Source: Streptomyces spiramyceticus (GTDB lineage: Bacteria; Actinomycetota; Actinomycetes; Streptomycetales; Streptomycetaceae). From it: DNA of 64,000 nt. Under the pieces are notes generated by a model. That model saw only the letters and a list, made by a program, of their open reading frames with translations, did not search any database and was not told the origin of the DNA. The stretch covers positions 1,550,001-1,614,000 of the forward strand of contig NZ_JARBAX010000002.1 in the NCBI RefSeq assembly GCF_028807635.1, in the 5' to 3' direction. This document shows positions 46,358 through 55,742 of this stretch, piece by piece (position 1 is the stretch's first letter; every line of letters begins with the position of its first letter). A program made the translations under genes and the position numbers.

Positions 46358-46709
46358 CCCACTGATCATTGGTTGCCTGGCTCTGCTGCTGCAGGGCCAG
46401 GCAACTGGCGTACGTGGCCGCAGCCCGCGGCACGCCTGTTGATACGAAAGCGGCTGCCGCAGCGTTCATCTGTTCCGGGATGTGCGCCCGAACCGATTCT
46501 TCTGATCCGCCCGTGACACCGCTGCAGTACAGGCCCTCACCAGCGAGGTCACCAGCGAGTGTTCCGTCTCCTCCAGCTCCCGTACGGCCGGCTCGAAACA
46601 CGTAGGTGCGATCTTTCAGCGCTCGAGACCGAACAAGACGGCTGCCGCGCACGTACTGGACGTACAAGCAAGCCGGTACGGACGAGATGACGGATGAAGG
46701 ACGGACGAG
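46358..46709. other. 350-bp intergenic region
   Basis: No gene recognised. It separates the trypsin gene from the DUF4331 operon on the same strand and should contain that operon's promoter. Confidence 0.4.
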
Positions 46710-48260
46710 ATGACCGCAATCACCAGAAGCGTGTGGACTTGGCGGAGTCGCGGGAGCGTCGCTCTGCTCGTCTGTGGTGCGTTGGCCGGCGGGGGACTCG
46801 CAGCTGCCGGCGTGGCCGTGCTGGAGCCGCAGACGGCGACCGCCTCCAGCCACCGGGAGGCCCCCCTGATCTCGGGGCAGCCCCAGTTCGACAATACGGA
46901 CGTGTACGCGTTCGTCAGCCCGGACCATGACGACACGACGACTCTGGTGGCGAACTGGCTGCCGTTCCAGGAGCCGGCGGGCGGCCCGAACTTCTACACC
47001 TTCGCCAACGACGCGCGCTACGACATACACATCGACAGCGACGGTGACGCCCAGGACGACCTGCTGTACCGGTTCACGTTCAAGGACCACCGCAAGAACC
47101 AAAACACCTTCCTCTACAACACGGGGGCGGTGGAGAGCCTGGACGACCCGGACCTCAACTTCACACAGACGTACGACATCGAACTGCTGCGGCTCGAGCA
47201 CGAGAAGGTCGTCTCACGGCACAAGGTCGCGAAGAACCTTCCGGTCGCCCCGTCGAACGTCGGCAAGGCGTCGATGCCCGACTACCAGAAGCTGCGCGAC
47301 CAGGCGGTGCAGAAGGTCCCCGGTGGGCTGAAGGCTTTTGCCGGTCAGGCCGACGACCCGTTCTTCCTCGATCTGCGGGTCTTCGACCTGCTGTACGGCG
47401 GTGATCTGTCGGAGGTCGGGAACGACACACTCAAGGGCTACAACGTCAACACGATCGCCCTGCAGGTGCCGAACACGTACATTCGCGAGTCGGAGAAACA
47501 GCCGGTCGTCGGCATCTATGCGACGACGGAGCGCAAGAGCGCCTCCGGCGGCTGGACGCGGGTGTCGCGGCTCGGTATGCCGCTGGTCAACGAGGTCGTC
47601 AACCCGGTGAAGGACAAGGACAAGTTCAACGCGTCCTCGCCCGAGAACGACGGGGATTTCCTGAAGAACGTCACCGAACCGGAGCTGCCCAAACTCATCG
47701 AGGGCATCTACAAAATCAAGGCTCCGGCCGAGCCGCGCAATGACCTCGTCTCGGTGTTCCTGACCGGTGTCAAGGACGTCAACCAGCCGCCGAATGTCAC
47801 ACCGTCGGAGATGCTGCGCCTCAACACCTCCATCAAGCCGGTCGCAGAGCCCAAGCGGCTGGGTGTACTGGACGGCGACAACGCGGGCTTCCCGAACGGG
47901 CGACGTCTGACGGACGACGTGCTGGACATCGCGCTGCAAGCCGTCGAGGGCGAGCTCGTCGGTTCGAAGAACGACCTGGGTGACGCCGTCGACGCCAACG
48001 ACAAGGAGTTCGGCCGTAGCTTCCCGTACGTCGCCCTGCCCACCTCCGGTTCCGACGGCAAGAAGGCGGCGGAGGCAGACACCAAGACGGATGCCACGGG
48101 CCTGACCGGCGGACTGTCTCCCATCACTGCGTCGTGGGACGACAACACGGTGATGCTCGTCTCGGCGCTGTCGGGGGCTGTGAGCGTGCTGCTGATCGGC
48201 CTCGGCATGGCGTACGTGCGCTCTCGGCGTCAGCCCGCACGCCGGTCCTGGCTCGGCTGA
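46710..48260 (+). CDS. Secreted, membrane-anchored DUF4331 protein
   Basis: 516 residues. A signal (about 1-46) precedes SSHREAPLISGQPQFDNTDVYAFVSPDHDDTTTLVANWLPFQEPAGGPNFYTFANDARYDIHIDSDGD, the diagnostic start of DUF4331, whose SHREAP and D-N-T-D-V-Y residues look like a metal or ligand site. A single C-terminal helix (DDNTVMLVSALSGAVSVLLIGLGMAYV) followed by RSRRQPARR anchors it with the domain outside. Function unknown. First gene of a three-gene unit with a TPR protein and a NicO-type transporter. Confidence 0.9.
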   Translation: MTAITRSVWTWRSRGSVALLVCGALAGGGLAAAGVAVLEPQTATASSHREAPLISGQPQFDNTDVYAFVSPDHDDTTTLVANWLPFQEPAGGPNFYTFANDARYDIHIDSDGDAQDDLLYRFTFKDHRKNQNTFLYNTGAVESLDDPDLNFTQTYDIELLRLEHEKVVSRHKVAKNLPVAPSNVGKASMPDYQKLRDQAVQKVPGGLKAFAGQADDPFFLDLRVFDLLYGGDLSEVGNDTLKGYNVNTIALQVPNTYIRESEKQPVVGIYATTERKSASGGWTRVSRLGMPLVNEVVNPVKDKDKFNASSPENDGDFLKNVTEPELPKLIEGIYKIKAPAEPRNDLVSVFLTGVKDVNQPPNVTPSEMLRLNTSIKPVAEPKRLGVLDGDNAGFPNGRRLTDDVLDIALQAVEGELVGSKNDLGDAVDANDKEFGRSFPYVALPTSGSDGKKAAEADTKTDATGLTGGLSPITASWDDNTVMLVSALSGAVSVLLIGLGMAYVRSRRQPARRSWLG

Positions 48261-48392
48261 CGTCCGGCCATGGAGCGCGCATCCGGCGGCTCGGCCCTCT
48301 CCTGACGGACGAGCAGCGTAGTCCGTCAGCCCCACGGCGCGGCCGGGCCACCCCACAGAGAAGACCCGTGAAAACCGAGGAAGGCGAGACCG

Positions 48393-49778
48393 ATGCTCGT
48401 ACGGAAGCCGCAGTTCATGCGATGGCATGAGCGAGGGCATGGGCCGCGACGGCGGCGGATCGCGGCAGTCGTGGCGGTGGCAGTGGGGCTCACCGCCACC
48501 TCGGTCGCGATCGGGGCCGACGGCGGCTCGGGCCGGTCCGGGCGGGCCGCGCCCACTCTCGCGGCGGACGCGTCCGCCGAGCGGCTGACGGCCGGAGACC
48601 TCGTGCAGGGCATCGACGCCCTGCACGAGCACCTCCAGGGGCAGCCCAAGGACGCGACAGGCTGGGCGACGCTGGGCGCGGCGTATGTCGAGCAGGCGCG
48701 GACCAGCGGTGATCCGACGCGGTATCCGCAGGCGGAGAAGGCGTTCGGGCGGTCTCTGAAGCTGCGCCCGCCCGGCGAGAACGATGCGGCGCTCGCCGGC
48801 CGGGCGGCGCTCGCCGCCGCCCGGCACGACTTCGAGGCGGCCCTGCGTCAGTCGGACCGGGCGCTGCGCGTGAACCCGTACAGCGAGCGGGCGCTGTGCA
48901 GCCGGGTCGACGCCCTGGTGGAACTCGGTCGCTACGACGAGGCGTTGCGAGCGGTTGAGCTCGCCGACCGGCGCCGGCCCGGCATTCCGGTCTTCACCCG
49001 GTACGCGTACGTGCTGGAGCTGCGCGGCGACGCGAAGGGGGCACGCCAAGTGCTGCTGCGTGCGCTGGACTCCGCGTTCACTCCCGCCGATGTGGCGTAC
49101 GTCGCCACGTCGCTCGGCCAACTGGCTTGGTCGCAGGGGCAGTACAGGCGAGCACAGGGCCATTACGCGACGGCGGTGCGCGCCGATCCGCAGTACGTGC
49201 CGGCGCTGGAGGGCCGCGGGCGTGCGTATGCCGCACAGGGGGAGACGAAGCGAGCCCTGAGTGATCTCCAAGAGGTCGTACGGCGATATCCGCTGCCGGG
49301 TCAGCTCGCCGCACTCGGTGAATTGCATGAGGCGGCCGGGCAACGCAAGCAGGCCGAGGAGCAGTACCGACTTGTCGGTACGTGGACACGGCTGGCCCGC
49401 GCCAACGGCGTCGCCACCGATCTGGAATCCGCTCTCATCGAGGCAGACCACGGCGACGCCGCTCAGGCGTTGAAGTCGGCGCGCGCCGAATGGTCCCGCC
49501 GGGAGACTGTCCACACGGCGGACGCGCTCGCCTGGGCGCTCCACGCGAACGGCAAGGATCAGGACGCCCTGACGTACGCGAAGAAAGCGACGGCCGGGAC
49601 CCCCGGCTATCGGAACGCTGTGTTCAGCTTCCACCGGGGCATGATCGAGCACGCCCTCGGCGACGACACGGCGGCACGCCGGTATCTGCGCGCCGCGCTG
49701 GACCTGAACCCGGGCTTCTCGCCGACTGCGGCGCGCGAGGCGAAGTCCGTGCTGTCCGAGCTTCGGGGGGAGTCATGA
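48393..49778 (+). CDS. Membrane-anchored TPR-repeat protein
   Basis: 461 residues. One N-terminal helix (RIAAVVAVAVGLTATSVAI) would place the rest outside. At least nine tetratricopeptide-type repeats follow, for example GWATLGAAYVEQAR, AALAAARHDFEAALRQSDRALRVNPY, ALCSRVDALVELGRYDEALRAVELADRRRP and LAWSQGQYRRAQGHYATAVRADPQYVPALEGRGRAYAAQGE. TPR proteins are protein-protein scaffolds. Its stop overlaps the transporter start (ATGA), so it is probably made in step with it. Confidence 0.9.
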   Translation: MLVRKPQFMRWHERGHGPRRRRIAAVVAVAVGLTATSVAIGADGGSGRSGRAAPTLAADASAERLTAGDLVQGIDALHEHLQGQPKDATGWATLGAAYVEQARTSGDPTRYPQAEKAFGRSLKLRPPGENDAALAGRAALAAARHDFEAALRQSDRALRVNPYSERALCSRVDALVELGRYDEALRAVELADRRRPGIPVFTRYAYVLELRGDAKGARQVLLRALDSAFTPADVAYVATSLGQLAWSQGQYRRAQGHYATAVRADPQYVPALEGRGRAYAAQGETKRALSDLQEVVRRYPLPGQLAALGELHEAAGQRKQAEEQYRLVGTWTRLARANGVATDLESALIEADHGDAAQALKSARAEWSRRETVHTADALAWALHANGKDQDALTYAKKATAGTPGYRNAVFSFHRGMIEHALGDDTAARRYLRAALDLNPGFSPTAAREAKSVLSELRGES

Positions 49779-51361
49779 AACGCCGTACCACCACCGTTTC
49801 CGCTCTCGCCACGCTGGTGGCCGGAGCGGCCTTGGCCCTGCTCCCCGCCCATGCGGCGCAGGCACACCCCCTGGGGAACTTCACCGTCAATCAGTACGAC
49901 GGTCTCCTCGTCGCTCCGGGGAAGCTGAACGTGGACCATGTCGAGGACCTGGCGGAAATTCCGGCCGCCCAGGAACAGAACCGCATCGACGCCGACGGAG
50001 ACGATCGGCTGGCGTCGGCCGAACTGTCGGCATGGGCCCGGACGCGGTGCGACGCCGCGGCGCAGGGCGCCCAGCTGGTGATCGCCGGCGGGGCGTCACA
50101 GCGTGGGAAGACCGCCCCCGTCTCGGCGGGAAGCGCGAAGGCGCAAGTACGGCCGGGGCAGGCCGGGTTGCAGACGCTGCGCGTAATCTGCGAGCTGACG
50201 GCGCCGCTGCCCCGTGCCGAACGAATGCGACTGGCGTACCGGCCGGCGAGTGTCACGACCGGAGCGGGGTGGCGGGAGATCACCGCGCGAGGCGACCGGA
50301 TGACGCTCTCGGGCACGGACGTGCCGGGGGACTCCGTCTCGCGGCGGCTGACCGTGTACCCCGGCGATCCGCTCTTCACACCGCCTGACGTGCGGTCGGG
50401 CGCCTTCACCGTCCGTCCCGGCGGGCCGGCACTCGCCGGGAGTCAGGACGAGAAGAGCGGTTCCCCGACCGCCGGCGTGCTGCCGCGCGGGGCGGACCGC
50501 TGGGCCCAGACGCTGACCGGTCTGGTGGCCCGGCACGAACTGACCGTAGGTTTCGCGGCACTCGCGCTCGGCGCGTCTCTGCTGCTGGGCGCGCTCCACG
50601 CGCTCGCCCCGGGGCACGGCAAGACGATGATGGCGGCCGCCGCCACGGCCGGTGGCCGAAGTTCTCTGCGTGACGTGCTGGCCCTCGGGATTTCGGTGAC
50701 CATGACCCACACCCTGGGCGTCTTCGCGCTGGGTGCTCTGATCGCCGCGGGATCGGCGGCCGCGCCCACCGTCGTCTCCTGGCTGGGTGTTGCGAGCGGC
50801 ACGTTGGTCGCGGGCGCCGGCGCGCTGCTGCTCCGGAAGGCGTGGCGACAGCGTCATCGCCCCCACGGGCACAGCCATGGCCATACGCACGGCCATACGC
50901 ACGGGCATGCCCATGAGTACGACCGGACCCTCGCGGACCACCGTCATGAGCACGGCACGGCGAGTACTCACTCCCACAGCGAGGACCACGGGCACGGCCA
51001 CTCACACTCCCACGTCCCTCCCGCTCCCGGCCTCCGCGGGGTCATCCTCCTCGGCTTTGCAGGCGGACTGGTCCCGAGCCCGTCCGCCGTCCTCGTCCTG
51101 GTGGGCGCGGCCGCGCTCGGCCAGGCCTGGTTCGGCTTTCTGCTGGTCCTGGCGTACGGAGCCGGGCTGGCGCTCACACTGACGGGGGCCGGGTTCGCGG
51201 CAGTGCGGTTGAGTGAGACCACAACACGCAGGCTGACGCTTCGGCCGCGAGGCCGGTTCTTTTCGATTGCCCAACGCGCGGCCCCACTCGGCACGGCCGC
51301 CGTTGTATTCGCGCTGGGGTGTGGATTGTTGCTCAGAGGGGCTGCGACAGCGCTCAGTTGA
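49775..51361 (+). CDS. NicO/RcnA-type metal transporter with extracytoplasmic N-domain and His-rich loop
   Basis: 528 residues. A signal (ending AQA) leads to HPLGNFTVNQYDGLLVAPGKLNVDHVEDLAEIPA and DADGDDRLASAEL, an exported domain of about 200 residues. Six or so helices follow, with LHALAPGHGKTMMAAAA and ISVTMTHTLGVFALG, the NicO/HoxN-like metal path motifs. Between helices 3 and 4 lies a loop of about 60 residues with more than 20 His (HGHSHGHTHGHTHGHAHE ... HSHSEDHGHGHSHSH), a nickel/cobalt/zinc buffer. Nickel or cobalt efflux or uptake is likely. Starts by ATGA overlap with the TPR gene. Confidence 0.9.
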   Translation: MKRRTTTVSALATLVAGAALALLPAHAAQAHPLGNFTVNQYDGLLVAPGKLNVDHVEDLAEIPAAQEQNRIDADGDDRLASAELSAWARTRCDAAAQGAQLVIAGGASQRGKTAPVSAGSAKAQVRPGQAGLQTLRVICELTAPLPRAERMRLAYRPASVTTGAGWREITARGDRMTLSGTDVPGDSVSRRLTVYPGDPLFTPPDVRSGAFTVRPGGPALAGSQDEKSGSPTAGVLPRGADRWAQTLTGLVARHELTVGFAALALGASLLLGALHALAPGHGKTMMAAAATAGGRSSLRDVLALGISVTMTHTLGVFALGALIAAGSAAAPTVVSWLGVASGTLVAGAGALLLRKAWRQRHRPHGHSHGHTHGHTHGHAHEYDRTLADHRHEHGTASTHSHSEDHGHGHSHSHVPPAPGLRGVILLGFAGGLVPSPSAVLVLVGAAALGQAWFGFLLVLAYGAGLALTLTGAGFAAVRLSETTTRRLTLRPRGRFFSIAQRAAPLGTAAVVFALGCGLLLRGAATALS

Positions 51362-51374
51362 GGCATCGTGGACA

Positions 51375-51410
51375 GGCGGGGACGGCGGGGACGGCGGGGA
51401 CGGCGGGGAC
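51375..51410 (+). repeat. Four perfect tandem copies of GGCGGGGAC
   Basis: A 9-bp unit repeated exactly, just after the transporter stop and before the convergent protease gene. Probably a slipped-strand minisatellite. Confidence 0.85.
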
Positions 51411-51483
51411 GCGCCGTGGGCACGGCGGCCGGGAGACGGAGCGCCGACCGCCGTAGGCATCGACCTGTCACCGCCGCCCGGCT

Positions 51484-52809
51484 TCAGCCCCAGACTTGGG
51501 AGTACTGCCTGCGATAGCTTCTGCGGTCATGAGCTGACCGGATCCAACGGGTGGCCATCAGACCGAGAAGACTTACAGCGACAACCAGCAGTCCCGGCAT
51601 GAGAGTCCGCAGGGTGACAATTCCGTCAGGCAGTGTCACACCCTCTACCACCCCCGGTACGGAGGTTCCGGCGGCAGCCGGTGGCGAGGCTGCGCCGCTA
51701 CCCTCTTCGGCCGCTGTGGTGGCGCCGGCCACGCTCACTCCGAGGGCTGCCATCGCCGTGGTCGTCGGCTGGAAGTAGGTGAGACCACCGGTGGTGCAAT
51801 CCCCGTTGCCGCCCGAGGTCACGCCGAGTGCCAACCCCTGAGCGAACAGCGGGCCACCGCTGTCGCCCGGCTCGGCGCAGACCGTCGTTTCGATCAGGCC
51901 CGTCACCGTACCCTCGGGAAAGTTCACCGTCGCGTTCAACGCGGTCACCCGGCCTGAATGCACCCCGGTGGTACTGCCACTGCGGAAGACCTGTTGGCCG
52001 ACGAACGGATCGGCGGCCGCGGTGATCCGTACCTCCCGGCCACCACCGATCCCCACTACGCTCCTGCCACTGGAGGCGTCGCCGTTCTCGTACTTGACGA
52101 GGGAGAAGTCGCTGCCGGGGAAGGTGCTGGCCGTTGTGGTACCGACCCGCCCGGAGCCCTGCGCGTCCTGGAACCAGGCGGTGCCGAGAGAACCGCAATG
52201 CCCCGCCGTCAGTATGAAGTTGTTCCGGCCGTCGGTTACGTTGAATCCTGCGGAGCAGCGCCCGCCGTCGGCGAAGACCGGGGCGCCACCACTGACCCTC
52301 GTGGTAAAGGACCCCGTGGTCCGTTGCATGTGTACGAAGCTGCCGATCTGATCGGCGAGGCCGGTCATACGTGACCAGTCCCCGGCCGAGACGGTGCTGT
52401 CGGCATGCACGACGACCTCGTTGGACGCGTAGTCCACCACCCATGCGGTGCCGGGCACCCGGGGGGCAGCTCGCAGAGCATCCGTGGCCGAGCGGAGCCG
52501 GCGCATGCTGTGGCTGACAAGCTTGGCGCGTGCTCCCGCCTGCCCGACCTCGACCGCCGCTTCCGCGTCGGTCACTGCGACGACCGGGCGCCCGTCGGAG
52601 CCGATCCAGCTACCGGCGGTACGGGATGTGCCGAGCCGTGAGACGAGACTCGCGCCCAACTCGGCGGGCTGAACGGTGACGCCCTTGTCCGCTCCACGAG
52701 CTGATGGCTCGCTCGCGATCGCGGTGGTCATCATCAGACCGCCGCAGAGCACTCCGCCGACGGCTGCCAGCCGTGCCAGCCCCTGCAGTCTGCGTCGTGC
52801 GTGCCTCAT
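51484..52809 (-). CDS. Streptogrisin-like serine protease (S1E) with C-terminal membrane anchor
   Basis: 441 residues: signal 1-32, a pro-region (about 45-165), then the chymotrypsin-like core beginning near 172. The triad is H204 (ILTAGHC), D234 (SDFSLVKY) and S317 (AEPGDSGGP). Core Cys pairs fit streptogrisins. Unlike secreted streptogrisins, a Gly/Ala/Pro linker (365-390) leads to a hydrophobic helix at 402-420 and a basic tail (RWIRSAHDRRSYRR), so the mature enzyme should stay attached to the outer face of the membrane. Confidence 0.92.
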   Translation of the reverse strand: MRHARRRLQGLARLAAVGGVLCGGLMMTTAIASEPSARGADKGVTVQPAELGASLVSRLGTSRTAGSWIGSDGRPVVAVTDAEAAVEVGQAGARAKLVSHSMRRLRSATDALRAAPRVPGTAWVVDYASNEVVVHADSTVSAGDWSRMTGLADQIGSFVHMQRTTGSFTTRVSGGAPVFADGGRCSAGFNVTDGRNNFILTAGHCGSLGTAWFQDAQGSGRVGTTTASTFPGSDFSLVKYENGDASSGRSVVGIGGGREVRITAAADPFVGQQVFRSGSTTGVHSGRVTALNATVNFPEGTVTGLIETTVCAEPGDSGGPLFAQGLALGVTSGGNGDCTTGGLTYFQPTTTAMAALGVSVAGATTAAEEGSGAASPPAAAGTSVPGVVEGVTLPDGIVTLRTLMPGLLVVAVSLLGLMATRWIRSAHDRRSYRRQYSQVWG

Positions 52810-53018
52810 CAGTCACCCTCAAAGCCGTTTCGACACGACGTCACCGACGTCGGGAGCCGCGGGAGGCGGCCCCCTCTACATACGAGTCGTCATGAGGCCC
52901 TGTTCACTCACACCGGCCAGGTCGGCCAAGCACGTCGCTGAACGCCGCCTCACCTCCGTCCGTATACCGGGGCGGCCCCTTCGTAAAGCACGGGCCTTCG
53001 CAGGCAGGGAGGCAGTTC

Positions 53019-54407
53019 ATGGCCGGCAGCAATGTCACCGCACTCTTCCGCGCGTCCACCGCGCACAGCCCCTCGTACTTCACCCTGAACCGGGCAGGGG
53101 CCGGCGCGGCCGGTGAGATCACCGACTTCTGCATTCCCTGCAACCCGTACTTCCCCACCCCCGCGATGTTCGACGAACTCGGCAGTCGGCTCCGCGAGAT
53201 TCTGACGTACTACCCGAGCAGTGCGGAAACCATCACCGCCGAGTTGTGCCAGGTGCTCGGACTCAACCCGCAGACCGTCGCGATGGGGAACGGCTCCACA
53301 GAACTCATCACCTGGATCGACCACTTGCTCGTCCACGAGTCGCTGGCCGTGCCTGTCCCCACCTTCGGCCGGTGGACCGACCAGCCGATGGAAACCGGCA
53401 AGCGAGTCGACATGCTCCTGCTACCGGAAGCGCACGGCTTCGGCCTGGATACGGAATCGTTTGTACGGTTCATCCGAACGCGTGGTTCACGCGCAGCAGT
53501 GATCTGCAACCCCAACAACCCCGACGGCGGCTTCCTGCCCAAGCATCAGGTCCTCGCGCTCCTCGACGCACTCCAGGACCTGGATCTGGTGGTCGTCGAC
53601 GAATCCTTCCTGGAATTCGCCGACGCCGAACCCGAACCGAGCGTTGCCGCCGAGGCGGTACTGCGGACAAATGTGATCGTGCTGCGCAGTCTCGGCAAGA
53701 ACTTCGGACTGCACGGTGTGCGCTTCGGCTATCTGGTGTCGAATCCCGGGCTTGCGGGGAAGGTGCGCGCCGCTCTGCCGAAGTGGAACCTCAACTCCTT
53801 CGCGGAAACAGTGGTGTTCATGCTCAAGGGGCACCGCCAGGAGTACGCGGACAGCATTCAGCACTCGCGCCGCGACAGGGAGGAGATGACCTGGCGCCTC
53901 TCCCAACTGCCGGGCCTGACCGTCTATCCCTCACAGGGCAACTTCGTCTACGTACGGCTGCCGGCAGGTGCGGACGGGACGGTTCTGCGCGACCGACTGC
54001 TCTCCGAGCAGGGAGTGCTGGTGCGTGACTGCGCCAACAAGGTCGGCAGTTCCAGCCGTTTCCTACGACTTGTCGTGCGCCCTCAGCAGGATGTGTCCCG
54101 GCTGATCTCAGCACTGGAGCAGGTTCTGTACGGGCAGCTTATGCAGACACCCGAGGCAGCATGGACGTCACGACCACAGAGGTTCGCACAGGTACCCACG
54201 TCGGCGGCGCAGTCGCTTCCCCCAGAGAACCTGCGGCATGCCCCCGCAGCGATGCTCGCTCGGGACAGTCAGCAGACGGTTTCACCCCACGGCCTCGATC
54301 CGGTGCCGGCACAGGGCCGGCGTCCGAATACCGCGCTGCCCGGGGCGATGGCGAGGGGATACACCTCGGGAACCGCAGCGGTGGACCGCCTCGTCAGCGG
54401 GGCGTGA
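53019..54407 (+). CDS. PLP-dependent aminotransferase, histidinol-phosphate aminotransferase-like
   Basis: 462 residues. Fold type I class I/II signatures are clear: YPSSAETITAEL, AMGNGSTELI (phosphate contact), CNPNNPDGG (Asn), VVVDESFLEF (Asp194) and RSLGKNFGLHGVRFGY (K227 binds PLP), with a C-terminal Arg in RLVVRP. It resembles HisC/CobD and threonine-phosphate decarboxylase-like enzymes. The last ~85 residues (after VLYGQL) are a disordered-looking extension not found in HisC. Not within a histidine operon, so a specialised amino donor reaction is more likely. Confidence 0.85.
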   Translation: MAGSNVTALFRASTAHSPSYFTLNRAGAGAAGEITDFCIPCNPYFPTPAMFDELGSRLREILTYYPSSAETITAELCQVLGLNPQTVAMGNGSTELITWIDHLLVHESLAVPVPTFGRWTDQPMETGKRVDMLLLPEAHGFGLDTESFVRFIRTRGSRAAVICNPNNPDGGFLPKHQVLALLDALQDLDLVVVDESFLEFADAEPEPSVAAEAVLRTNVIVLRSLGKNFGLHGVRFGYLVSNPGLAGKVRAALPKWNLNSFAETVVFMLKGHRQEYADSIQHSRRDREEMTWRLSQLPGLTVYPSQGNFVYVRLPAGADGTVLRDRLLSEQGVLVRDCANKVGSSSRFLRLVVRPQQDVSRLISALEQVLYGQLMQTPEAAWTSRPQRFAQVPTSAAQSLPPENLRHAPAAMLARDSQQTVSPHGLDPVPAQGRRPNTALPGAMARGYTSGTAAVDRLVSGA

Positions 54408-54666
54408 CGAGCTCGTGCATGGTGGGCGGTGGCCACCGAGACGGAGGTGAGCTCATCTAGCTCGAAGGGGTGCGTGGGCCGAGCAGCACAGCTCCCTCGG
54501 ATACGGCGGAAACCGGGGCAGCGTCGCTGACGTCATGCCGGAACGCTACCCCTGCCCCCGTTACACCGACCTCATCGGACGGGCCATCACCTACAGCAAC
54601 AGTGCGTCTATGGCCAGCTGGCAGTGTCGGCCCATCCTCTGACCGGTCCAACCTGCGGTAGTCCGG

Positions 54667-55659
54667 TCAGCGCCTCGGCCGCATGTCGCCGCCATACGCG
54701 GTGCGGTAATCCGGGACGACGATCCGGCTGGCCGGAGACTCCCGGTGGACCTGGGCGATGAATGCGTCCAGGTCCACCGCCGGGTCGCGGCGCAGGGGCT
54801 CGCTGAGCGGCTCCTCGAAGTTGTCCCAGTGGACGGGCACGACAACCCCGGGTTTGCCCAGTGCCCGCAGCAGTCGAGGCACATAGTGGGATGTGGAGGT
54901 GCTGGACGGGACCGCGACCATCGCAAGATCGGGGCGTAGTCCCTCAGCGTCCCGCTCGGAGAAGTCGCTGGCGCCCATCAGGAACGCCGACGGGCCCCTG
55001 TTGGGGGCCGTCACCTGGAAGGCGAGTGTGTCGCCCTCCGGCAGGTCGGAGATGGTCCTCGGGGCCGCCGCGGGCGGTGCGTTCAGCGTGCCTGGGGCGA
55101 AATAGGAGTGGCGCTTGTTGCGACTGTGCCGGCTCGCCACGACCTCGACGGTGAGCCCGCCGAAGTCCAGCACCTCGCCGCCCTTCACCACCGAGATCTG
55201 GTGCGGGTCGACACCGAACGCGACCAGCACATGGAATGTGGTCTCGGTGCCGACGATCCGAGCGCCGGTGGACTTGGCGATGTAGGGCACATCGGCAAGG
55301 TGATCCCAGTGGCAGTGGCTGACCAGGACGATTTCGGGGCGGCCGATGTAATCCCGTACCAGCTTGGGATCGCACTTCAGTGCCGTGTCCGGTTTGAAGG
55401 CGCCAGAGAACAGTCCGGTCTTGAATCGGGTGATGTACGGGTCGAAGAGCACGGTCCGGCCGTCGACGTCGATGCGCCAGCCGGAGGTGCCCAGCCAGCG
55501 GAGGGACGCCGAACCGGCCACCGGGGCCCCGCGGGTGGCCGCCTCGGACGCGGCGGCCGTGGAGGTAAGGAGCGGGGCCGCCGCGCCGAGGGCGGCGCCG
55601 CGCAGCACCGTACGTCGGCCGAATCTCAGTATGCGCTGTGCGTCTGTGTCGTCGCTCAT
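54667..55659 (-). CDS. Tat-exported metallo-beta-lactamase-fold hydrolase
   Basis: 330 residues. The signal has the twin-arginine motif GRRTVLRG. The MBL fold carries SHCHWDHLADV (H-x-H-x-D-H metal site), a His in ASRHSRNKRHS, MGASDFSERD and a final VPVHWDNFEEP. It resembles the UlaG/RomA-like branch that hydrolyses phosphodiesters or lactones in the periplasm-equivalent space. No neighbour suggests a substrate. Confidence 0.9.
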   Translation of the reverse strand: MSDDTDAQRILRFGRRTVLRGAALGAAAPLLTSTAAASEAATRGAPVAGSASLRWLGTSGWRIDVDGRTVLFDPYITRFKTGLFSGAFKPDTALKCDPKLVRDYIGRPEIVLVSHCHWDHLADVPYIAKSTGARIVGTETTFHVLVAFGVDPHQISVVKGGEVLDFGGLTVEVVASRHSRNKRHSYFAPGTLNAPPAAAPRTISDLPEGDTLAFQVTAPNRGPSAFLMGASDFSERDAEGLRPDLAMVAVPSSTSTSHYVPRLLRALGKPGVVVPVHWDNFEEPLSEPLRRDPAVDLDAFIAQVHRESPASRIVVPDYRTAYGGDMRPRR

Positions 55660-55742
55660 GGCGTCAGGAGATCAGGTACCGACCACCTTCGTCCAAGATC
55701 AAAATTCTGCCGTCCCTATATGCAAACGCATATGACAGCAGG

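Noticed and set aside
47214..49652. An 812-codon minus-strand open frame
   Set aside because: It is the antisense shadow of the DUF4331 and TPR genes, whose codon bias and motifs are clear.
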